A DNA stretch of 5,185 nt from CAZQCI01 sp964592255 (GTDB taxonomy: Bacteria; UBA10199; SBBF01), in NCBI GenBank assembly GCA_964592255.1, contig CAZQCI010000132.1, positions 1 to 5,185 on the forward strand, written 5' to 3'. Positions 1-5,143 of the stretch are shown here, piece after piece (position 1 is the stretch's first letter; the number at the start of each line of letters is the position of its first letter). The notes under the pieces are model-generated. The model was not told the origin of the DNA, did not search any database, and saw only the letters and a list, made by a program, of their open reading frames with translations. The position numbers were made by a program, and so were the translations under genes.

Positions 1-512
1 AAAACTTTATTTTGGATGTAGATGGAGTTTTTACCGATGGTAAGTTTTACTATACTGTTGATGGTAAGGTGATGAAAAAGTTTGGTCCGGAAGACAATGA
101 TGCACTCTCGCTCCTGAAAGATCGATTGTATCTCCATGCAGTTTCTGGCGATAAAAATGGGTTTTCTATTACAAAACGTAGGATTGCTGATGATATGGGA
201 CTGCCGCTTGATCAGGTGAGTACTTTTCAGAGATTGGAGTGGATTCGTGAGCGGTTTAATCCGCAGGAGACTATTTACATGGGGGATGGTATATTTGATC
301 CGCTCGTTTTTAAGGGAGTTGCATATTCGATAGCGCCAGCCAACGCATTCTATAAAACGAGAGAGCAGGCCGATTTCGTGACCAATGCTAGGGGTGGCGA
401 GGGAGCGGTTGCTGAGGCCTGTTTGCATATACTGAAAAAGTTTTACGGAGTTGACTTCGACGTGCATAGCCTGAATTTCCAGAATGGATCCGGATCCTGG
501 AAGCATGGCTGA
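1..512 (+). CDS. KdsC-like HAD-superfamily sugar phosphatase, 5' end cut by window edge
   Basis: The reading frame is open to the left edge; the codons before the TTG at 12 read N-F-I, so the true start lies outside and TTG 12 is internal (numbering below counts from it). HAD motif I is DVDGVFTDG (residues 2-10; D2 would be the nucleophile and D4 the acid/base). Motif II is the Ser in AVSGDK (S45). Motif IV is GDGIFD (91-96). A KdsC-type C-terminal GGEGAVAEAC follows at 128-137. The small, cap-less layout fits the KdsC/KDO-8-phosphate and KDN/NeuA-linked phosphatases, which act in the cytoplasm on phosphorylated keto-sugar acids. Deviations from classical KdsC: Arg (R74) aligns where the motif III Lys is expected, FGPEDND replaces the FxVRDG stretch, and GAVAE replaces GAVRE. 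The substrate may therefore not be KDO-8-P. The last nine residues (NGSGSWKHG) look like a non-conserved tail encoded by a palindrome and a repeat. Family call is firm; substrate is inference. Confidence 0.85.
   Translation, partial: NFILDVDGVFTDGKFYYTVDGKVMKKFGPEDNDALSLLKDRLYLHAVSGDKNGFSITKRRIADDMGLPLDQVSTFQRLEWIRERFNPQETIYMGDGIFDPLVFKGVAYSIAPANAFYKTREQADFVTNARGGEGAVAEACLHILKKFYGVDFDVHSLNFQNGSGSWKHG
486..497. repeat. 12-bp perfect palindrome GGATCCGGATCC
   Basis: Two abutting GGATCC hexamers form a 12-bp self-complementary sequence. It is flanked by TTCCA at 477-481 and TGGAA at 498-502, which are also complementary, with a 4-nt bulge (GAAT, 482-485) on the left side. It lies in the last codons of the HAD gene and encodes Gly-Ser-Gly-Ser. 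Any biological role is unknown; the symmetry itself is seen directly. Confidence 0.9.
498..512 (+). repeat. 15-bp direct repeat, copy 1
   Basis: TGGAAGCATGGCTGA occurs here and again at 571-585, 73 nt downstream. This copy supplies the final codons and TGA stop of the HAD gene. Read in the frame used by the second copy it gives L-E-A-W-L, then I-C-S and a TGA stop, so it resembles an abortive duplicate of the downstream gene's first codons. Confidence 0.93.
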
Positions 513-569
513 TTTGCTCTTGAGTGAGCTAGTAGTGGTAGAAGGATATTAAGAACTAATACTAAGAAT

Positions 570-1346
570 ATGGAAGCATGGCTGAAGAAGATGTTTGAAA
601 AGGCAATCGAAAACCCAATGGTTTACAAGGCCTACACCTTTCGTATTAAGGGGCCAGAAAGATTGAAGCTTTTTTATAAGACTGAGGATCTGAATAAGGA
701 ATATTACGCGAAGATCAAGAATCTCGGATATCGTGAACTGGAGCATCAAATTGGTCGTCTGACTAACTTTAGGGAGATTATCCGTGACTGCGCTGACCTC
801 CGGGGTGATTTTATCGAGTTTGGATCATGGCGGGGATTCTCCTTGCTCTGGATCGCCTACTTTATGGAGCGAAATGCGATATTTTCTAAAAAACTAATTG
901 GGCTTGATGGCTTCATCGGATTACCGTATACAGATGGCGGTTTTCGACGTGGCAAATTTGCAAATACTTCGCGCAAGGAATGTCGGGATAATCTAGTGAA
1001 GAGCGACGAGCTTTATAGTGAAATAAAGAAGAATATCTTTGTTGGAAAGGCGCTCTATAGTGAAAAGGAAAAGGTTCTCAACTATCTCCGCCGATTGAAT
1101 GCTCAGAAGTTGTGTTTTGTACACATCGACTGTGATATTTCACAGTCGGCTCGAGAGATTTTTGACATCCTAACCGAGGGGGGCTTGATTGCTGATAAGG
1201 CATACATCCTCTTTGACGATTACGGCATTGAGCCAACCTTGCGAGAGGAAATTGATCGGTTTCTGAATAGTATGGAGTCCGGCTGGGATATCCGAGTACA
1301 CTCTGAGACGAATCTCACAAAGAACTACTTGTTTATTCGAAAATAG
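570..1346 (+). CDS. TylF/MycF-type class I SAM-dependent methyltransferase
   Basis: A 258-residue protein, close to the usual TylF-family length of roughly 250. A helical N-terminal part (1-75) precedes a Rossmann core. The SAM-binding motif I is GDFIEFGSWRGFS (79-91). LIGLDGFIGLP (109-119) matches the family's 'D-x-F-x-G-L-P' strand. HIDCD (185-189; D187 and D189) and GGLIADKAYILFDDYG (204-219; D216, D217) correspond to the metal and substrate site seen in the Mg-dependent macrocin/mycinamicin O-methyltransferases. Expected reaction: transfer of a methyl group from SAM to a sugar hydroxyl, in the cytoplasm; the acceptor here is probably a nucleotide sugar or lipid-linked glycan (inference). 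ATG 570 is the only ATG/GTG/TTG after the in-frame stop TGA 525-527 and before residue 8. No clear Shine-Dalgarno is present; the AAGGA at 542-546 is too far. It lies 57 nt after the HAD gene and 14 nt before the next methyltransferase. Confidence 0.85.
   Translation: MEAWLKKMFEKAIENPMVYKAYTFRIKGPERLKLFYKTEDLNKEYYAKIKNLGYRELEHQIGRLTNFREIIRDCADLRGDFIEFGSWRGFSLLWIAYFMERNAIFSKKLIGLDGFIGLPYTDGGFRRGKFANTSRKECRDNLVKSDELYSEIKKNIFVGKALYSEKEKVLNYLRRLNAQKLCFVHIDCDISQSAREIFDILTEGGLIADKAYILFDDYGIEPTLREEIDRFLNSMESGWDIRVHSETNLTKNYLFIRK
571..585 (+). repeat. 15-bp direct repeat, copy 2, over a start codon
   Basis: This is the second exact copy of TGGAAGCATGGCTGA. It begins at the second base of the ATG (570-572) of the TylF-type methyltransferase gene and encodes its first residues (M-E-A-W-L). 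Flanking bases differ between the copies, so the identity is confined to 15 bp. Confidence 0.93.
1127..1148 (+). other. Perfect 9-bp hairpin with tetraloop inside the methyltransferase gene
   Basis: CGACTGTGA (1127-1135) and TCACAGTCG (1140-1148) are exact reverse complements separated by TATT. The stem covers the codons for D187-C188-D189 and for S191 to S193 of the TylF-type methyltransferase. No T-tract follows, so it is not an intrinsic terminator. It could be an incidental result of the codons, or an mRNA structure. Only the symmetry is certain. Confidence 0.6.
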
Positions 1347-1360
1347 TCAAGCGTTCTTAT

Positions 1361-2497
1361 ATGGAATATATAATTCGTGATACCAGTGTTCTAACGGGGA
1401 AAAAGAATCTCGAGTCATTGCATGTATTTAGGGACTTTCCGGTTTTTATGGGGTGTACGGATCAAATGGATCAGGCTACTGATATCAAGGCAGACATGAG
1501 TTTCGCCATCTGTCGTGATACTGGAGTTATCCAGCTCGACAAACTTTTACCACTAGAACTGGTCTATCAGAGCCAGCACAACGATGGGGTAGGAAAGATC
1601 TGGCTGGATCACTACCAGGCTTTCGCTAAATTTCTAGAAAAATTTCGACCACATAACGTTCTTGAAATCGGGGGAGCTAATGACGTTATCGCTAGAAATT
1701 TTCTCGAAAGAAATAGCGATGCACACTGGACAGTAGTCGAGCCGCACCCTCTTTTTGAGGACGGGAACGGGATTCGAGTCATCCAAGATTGGTTTGATGA
1801 GTCGTTTTCTTTCGATAGGCCAGTTGATACTGTTGTTCACTCTCATGTGCTGGAACATACCTATGATCCGCTGGCGTTTGTCAGGCACATATCAAAATTT
1901 CTAAAGCATGGAGACAAGCATATCTTCACGTTTCCGAACATGATCGAAATGCTCTCAAAGAAATACACGAACTGTCTCAACTTCGAACACACGGCATTCC
2001 TTGCGGAGCCATTCATTGATACGCTCCTAGTAAAAAACGGATTCAGAGTCATAGAAAAAGAATACTATCAGGACCACAGTATATTCTATGCAACTGAGCG
2101 TGTCGAGGTGTCGAATGCAGAAAGCGTTCAATTTCCCGATAAATATCAGGAGTATAAGAACTTGTTCCTAGGTTTTATCCAGTATCATGAACAATTGGTC
2201 GCCAGACTCAATAGTGAGATACGGCAGCATGACGGAGAGGTCTATCTCTTTGGTGCACACATTTTCTCCCAGTATCTCCTAGAGTTTGGTCTAGAACAGG
2301 AGAGTATCCAGTGCGTGTTGGATAATTCTGAAATTAAGAACAAAAAGAGATTGTACGGAACCGGTTTGATTGTGGAGCGGCCAGAAATTATCAAAGAGTC
2401 GTCCCGACCGTGTGTCATCCTGAAGATTGGTGCATATCGTGATGAAGTGATTCGACAGCTGAGGGAATTACACCCCGGCGTGAAAATACTTGAGTAG
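1361..2497 (+). CDS. C-methyltransferase-family SAM-dependent methyltransferase with degraded zinc site
   Basis: A 378-residue protein with the three-part layout of sugar C-methyltransferases (TylCIII/NovU/TcaB9-like): N-terminal zinc-domain region (1-90), SAM-binding Rossmann core (about 95-245) and C-terminal Methyltransf_14-like domain (about 260-378). Motif I is VLEIGGAND (100-108). VVHSHVLEHTYDP (158-170) is the post-II region. NFEH (207-210) sits where the family has its catalytic Glu-His pair. The C-terminal part shows YLFGAHIFSQYLLEFG (295-310), then LDNSEIKNKKRLYG (320-333) and VILKIGAY (352-359). The usual four zinc cysteines are not kept: 'IRDTSVLTG' replaces the first CxxC, and CRDTG (51-55) retains only one Cys of the second pair; C32 is the other nearby Cys. 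Family enzymes methylate carbon 3 or 5 of dTDP-4-keto-6-deoxy sugars; whether this one does is unproven. Start ATG 1361 fits the domain boundary; no Shine-Dalgarno is visible. Confidence 0.83.
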   Translation: MEYIIRDTSVLTGKKNLESLHVFRDFPVFMGCTDQMDQATDIKADMSFAICRDTGVIQLDKLLPLELVYQSQHNDGVGKIWLDHYQAFAKFLEKFRPHNVLEIGGANDVIARNFLERNSDAHWTVVEPHPLFEDGNGIRVIQDWFDESFSFDRPVDTVVHSHVLEHTYDPLAFVRHISKFLKHGDKHIFTFPNMIEMLSKKYTNCLNFEHTAFLAEPFIDTLLVKNGFRVIEKEYYQDHSIFYATERVEVSNAESVQFPDKYQEYKNLFLGFIQYHEQLVARLNSEIRQHDGEVYLFGAHIFSQYLLEFGLEQESIQCVLDNSEIKNKKRLYGTGLIVERPEIIKESSRPCVILKIGAYRDEVIRQLRELHPGVKILE

Positions 2498-2530
2498 GGT
2501 TCCCGTACAGATAATCGTTATTGAGACGAT

Positions 2531-3811
2531 ATGAGACTTGTGCTTGCAAATCCGCATACCCATAACTACGGGAGAAGTGTCTCTGGTTTTCTTTTACGAA
2601 GGAAGGATTTTTTGAAGTATGATTATTTTGTCGAATACATCGTAAATGATCCGTCGAAGGACGTAGCTTTTTTTATTGATGGGACACGGTCTTCGTTTAG
2701 TGGTATTGGGCTCGCCTCGCTTTTTTCATGGAAATTTTTTTCATGGCTAGAGCTTGTTGCTTGGATGCTTCTGAATAAGGTTAACCCGTTTCGGGTCAAG
2801 GTGTACTTTTCCGTTAAGAAGCTTGACACAGAGAACGATATCCTCCTAGATTTTTCGCGGTCTATAGTGGATATACATGATCAGTCTCAATTAGCCTTGA
2901 ATCGGTTTAAGGGAATTGTAATGATTCATTTCACACACTATTTTAAGAATGTTGTGAAGCTATCGAAATATCTGGAAACAGTGGAACATCACATAGTGGT
3001 AGCTGAGAGCGATCTTTCAAAAAACTTGTTTTTTCAAAGATATTTTCCTGGCATAGAGAGTGTCTACCATCTACCGTTTGCTTTTGCTGATCGGTTCGTA
3101 TCTCAGCAATCTTGGGGCGTACGACTGAATAAATGTCTTGCGCTAGGATCGATTACCAGAGTGAAGGATAAGGCCTTCGTTGATTTTTTCCGGGATGTTG
3201 AAGGTCTACATCCCATGAGGAAGATCATCCATGAGAAAGCCGATGTCCGTAACGGAGCTATTGATTCTTTCATTCGAGGTTTCGAAGAGACATCGGGAGT
3301 CCGTAAAATTTCCGAGGAAGATAATTTTTTTACCCGTTTGATGAAAAGATTTCTACCATTTTTTTTGCTTGAGAAATTCTATCCAACACCGCAGATTACG
3401 TATTTTAAATTTGATATCGTAAAAAAACTGAACGAGTACAGAATGTTTCTCTGTTCAGAGGAGTCCGTTGGCCTACCGTCAATTAATGCTTTTGAGGGTA
3501 TGGCAGCGGGAGCTGTCTATTTTGGGGTGGATGATGATATGTACAGGGGTATCGGGCTCTTGCCAAATGTTCATTACGTTACCTATGAAAAAGATAACTA
3601 TGGTGATCTCCTCTCAAAGATCCATAAGTATCAGGGGCAAGAGGAATCGCTTTATCGGATAGCCCAGTCTGGATCCCAGTATGTTAGGGACCACTTCTCT
3701 CGTCGCCAGATTGCGACGATATTTTGGGATGATCTGAAGAAGGTTTCCTCAGAGTTCAGAGCTACTGGGAAAATTTGCGCGCAATCCTCTTTCAGAGTCC
3801 AGGCAAAATAA
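2531..3811 (+). CDS. GT-B-like glycosyltransferase (GT4-related C-terminal motif)
   Basis: A 426-residue protein. The best evidence is SEESVGLPSINAFEGMAAG (309-327), which resembles the donor-binding 'E-x-F-G-L-P-x-x-E-A-M-A-x-G' motif of group 1/GT4 retaining glycosyltransferases. The linker-type segment HHIVVAESDLSKNLFF (153-168), followed by FPGIESVYHLPFAF (172-185), resembles the end of a GT-B N-terminal domain, and the C-terminal 'SQYVRDHFSRRQIATIFWDDL' region (382-402) is a typical closing helix pattern. The two glutamates of the motif (E311, E322) are ten residues apart rather than seven. A hydrophobic aromatic stretch (58-82, including FSWKFFSW) and an amphipathic one (266-285, FFTRLMKRFLPFFLLEKF) suggest membrane association rather than true spanning. 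Expected role: adding a sugar to a lipid-linked glycan on the cytoplasmic membrane face; donor and acceptor unknown. ATG 2531 has only a weak GAGA at 2523-2526 upstream. Confidence 0.7.
   Translation: MRLVLANPHTHNYGRSVSGFLLRRKDFLKYDYFVEYIVNDPSKDVAFFIDGTRSSFSGIGLASLFSWKFFSWLELVAWMLLNKVNPFRVKVYFSVKKLDTENDILLDFSRSIVDIHDQSQLALNRFKGIVMIHFTHYFKNVVKLSKYLETVEHHIVVAESDLSKNLFFQRYFPGIESVYHLPFAFADRFVSQQSWGVRLNKCLALGSITRVKDKAFVDFFRDVEGLHPMRKIIHEKADVRNGAIDSFIRGFEETSGVRKISEEDNFFTRLMKRFLPFFLLEKFYPTPQITYFKFDIVKKLNEYRMFLCSEESVGLPSINAFEGMAAGAVYFGVDDDMYRGIGLLPNVHYVTYEKDNYGDLLSKIHKYQGQEESLYRIAQSGSQYVRDHFSRRQIATIFWDDLKKVSSEFRATGKICAQSSFRVQAK
2721..2746 (+). repeat. In-frame 11-bp repeat at a 15-bp offset in the glycosyltransferase
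   Basis: TTTTTTCATGG occurs at 2721-2731 and again at 2736-2746. The offset is five codons, so both copies are read in the same frame and encode F-S-W twice (FSWKFFSW, residues 65-72). The second copy is part of a T7 run (2735-2741). Slippage between copies would change the protein by five residues without a frameshift. Confidence 0.85.
3700..3725 (+). other. Terminator-like hairpin within the 3' end of the glycosyltransferase
   Basis: TCGTCGC (3700-3706) pairs exactly with GCGACGA (3713-3719) across a 6-nt loop and is followed by TATTTT (3720-3725). It has the outline of an intrinsic terminator but lies about 90 nt before the stop codon, the stem is only 7 bp and the T-tract is interrupted. 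A 7-bp stem is expected by chance once or twice in a window this size, so function is doubtful. Confidence 0.3.
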
Positions 3812-3821
3812 TCCTGTATCG

Positions 3822-5111
3822 ATGGCCTTATTATCCCATATGTCCTCTCAGCTCATTCGCGATGTAATTGTCCGTGTCGGGTTGTGGACGGGGCTGGATA
3901 TAGCGTACTTGTTGAAAAATGGGAATTGGGTAACGCTCCGTTTCTTAACCGCAACGGTAACGGGATTTGTGCTCTCGTTGGTTTTTGCGCGCTTCAGTGA
4001 GAAAGAGTTATTGGGTCAATATCAGTTGACCCTTTCCCTGATGTCAATTCTTTCCGTTTTTTCTTTCCTTGGTTTAAATGCAGCGGCATTGGAAGCGGTG
4101 GCTCAAGGGAGGGAGGCAGCTGTTTTTAGAGCATCAAAGAGCATCTTCCGATTCAGTCTCGCTGGTTCACTTTTGATGGTCGTCACCGGAATATATTTGT
4201 ATTTCTTTGGGATCGATCCATCTCTACCGGGTGCCGCGTTAATTATTACAGGGCTACTTTTCCCGGTATTTTATGCAACTTCATCATGGAGCTCGTATTA
4301 CGAAGGGAAGCTTCTTTTTAAAGAATCCTCCCTGAGGATGATTGTTTTGAATATCGTAGTTACATCATTTTTGGTTGGGGCGATATTTGCGTGGCCCAAT
4401 CTCATCCTTTTGGTGTCGATCTACTTGCTGACCAATGTGATTCTACAAGGAGTATATTTACTCGGTATTCGAAAAAATATATCAAAAACTACTGATAATA
4501 CACTAGATGCCAAATTTGGTATAGCTGTGTCATTCCAGAAGTTCGTTTCTGGACTATCGACCAATATTCCACCGATTGCGCTGTCTTTCTATTTTGGTGT
4601 TGAGTTGCTTGCTGTTTACTATATTGCCTACTACGCTGTTGGGGCGCTCTCTTCCTTCCTGAATAGCCTTATGGCGCTCTACCTCCCCATTCTTTTCAAA
4701 AGAACTAGTCTTGACCACAAAGGAATACTTTTAAATAGCCTTCTCTCCGGCATCGTAACCTCAATTGTATTTATTGGATTTCTGAAGATATTCTTCCTCC
4801 TAATTTATGGTCAATCCTATGTAGAGAGTCTCCAGCTAGCGTATCTACTTTCGCCTTTGCTAATCCTGGCCCCGTTCCACACGTATTTAGTAAGCTTTTT
4901 CTCAACACGAAGAAAAAATCGTTTTTTGATCAGTGTATTCTGCCTTTCGAATGTACTGGGTTTAATAGTGCTTTACCTCGTACATAACCTGGAGTTTGTT
5001 GCTGGTACCGCCATATACCTTACGGTCCTTGAGTGCGCAACAGTCTTTCCGCTCATCATCACTTACTATAGAACGCAAATACAGCATTCCGTTCCAGAAC
5101 GCCAGCAGTGA
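3822..5111 (+). CDS. Wzx/PST-type polysaccharide flippase (MOP superfamily)
   Basis: A 429-residue, strongly hydrophobic protein with about twelve predicted membrane segments, at roughly 36-56, 68-92, 111-130, 136-156, 172-190, 192-214, 235-257, 261-290, 302-326, 336-358, 367-387 and 390-415. The start of the hydrophobic core, GNWVTLRFLTATVTGFVLS (34-52), then ARFSEKELLGQYQL (56-69) and SFLGLNAAALEAVAQG (81-96), is the characteristic N-terminal pattern of oligosaccharide flippases, where the first helix is followed by 'LG-x-Y' and a second helix ends in a glycine-rich loop. Length fits the family (about 400-500). Role: moving undecaprenyl-diphosphate-linked oligosaccharide from the inner to the outer face of the cytoplasmic membrane. 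Only 10 nt separate it from the glycosyltransferase stop, so translation may be coupled. ATG 3822 has no Shine-Dalgarno; ATG 3840 (Met7) is an equally plausible start and would remove only a short pre-helix segment. Subfamily and substrate cannot be read from the sequence. Confidence 0.9.
   Translation: MALLSHMSSQLIRDVIVRVGLWTGLDIAYLLKNGNWVTLRFLTATVTGFVLSLVFARFSEKELLGQYQLTLSLMSILSVFSFLGLNAAALEAVAQGREAAVFRASKSIFRFSLAGSLLMVVTGIYLYFFGIDPSLPGAALIITGLLFPVFYATSSWSSYYEGKLLFKESSLRMIVLNIVVTSFLVGAIFAWPNLILLVSIYLLTNVILQGVYLLGIRKNISKTTDNTLDAKFGIAVSFQKFVSGLSTNIPPIALSFYFGVELLAVYYIAYYAVGALSSFLNSLMALYLPILFKRTSLDHKGILLNSLLSGIVTSIVFIGFLKIFFLLIYGQSYVESLQLAYLLSPLLILAPFHTYLVSFFSTRRKNRFLISVFCLSNVLGLIVLYLVHNLEFVAGTAIYLTVLECATVFPLIITYYRTQIQHSVPERQQ
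4013..4032 (+). other. 7-bp hairpin early in the flippase gene
   Basis: GGGTCAA (4013-4019) and TTGACCC (4026-4032) are exact reverse complements with a 6-nt loop TATCAG; a T-G wobble could extend the stem by one pair. It spans the codons for L64 to L71 of the flippase. It is weak evidence for function, because stems of this size arise by chance at about this frequency. Confidence 0.3.
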
Positions 5112-5132
5112 GATAATTTCCCCCTATATCCT

Positions 5133-5137
5133 GGAGA
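5133..5137 (+). promoter_or_regulatory. Shine-Dalgarno (GGAGA) for the gene at the right edge
   Basis: GGAGA is followed by six bases and then GTG at 5144, an ideal distance. The ATG at 5154 would be 16 nt away, outside the normal range, so the site favours the GTG. It is the only strong Shine-Dalgarno seen before any start in this window. Confidence 0.5.
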
Positions 5138-5143
5138 AAAATA

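Noticed and set aside
36..68. 9-bp direct repeat GATGGTAAG at 36-44 and 60-68
   Set aside because: It encodes D-G-K twice in the HAD protein, in motif I and the following hairpin; nine bases at this distance can arise from shared codons.
513..569. Possible promoter in the 57-nt gap (TTGAGT at 520, TATTAA at 547)
   Set aside because: The spacing between the hexamers is 21 nt, too long for a normal sigma-70 promoter, and no other pair fits better.
549..749. 66-codon frame on the minus strand over the start of the first methyltransferase
   Set aside because: It is a shadow of a well-supported + strand gene, has no recognisable domain and no ribosome binding site.
1688..1720. 7-bp inverted repeat ATCGCTA/TAGCGAT with a 19-nt spacer in the second methyltransferase
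   Set aside because: Arms of this length with so long a spacer are expected by chance, and no repeat family or binding site is suggested.
1634..2052. Two minus-strand frames (1634-1888 and 1861-2052) inside the second methyltransferase
   Set aside because: The + strand frame carries clear SAM-binding motifs across this stretch; the minus frames show no family features.
2514..2530. 5-bp hairpin (ATCGT/ACGAT) just before the glycosyltransferase start, as a possible translation switch
   Set aside because: The stem is short and weak and the loop holds only a poor Shine-Dalgarno, so chance is the simpler explanation.
2623..2829. Minus-strand frame of 68 codons within the glycosyltransferase
   Set aside because: It lies wholly inside a longer + strand gene and its product looks like composition only.
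3468..3662. Second + strand frame of 64 codons inside the glycosyltransferase
   Set aside because: It overlaps the conserved donor motif of the real frame and has no domain of its own.
3775..3784. 10-bp palindrome TTGCGCGCAA near the end of the glycosyltransferase
   Set aside because: It is within coding sequence, short, and without flanking symmetry or a second copy.
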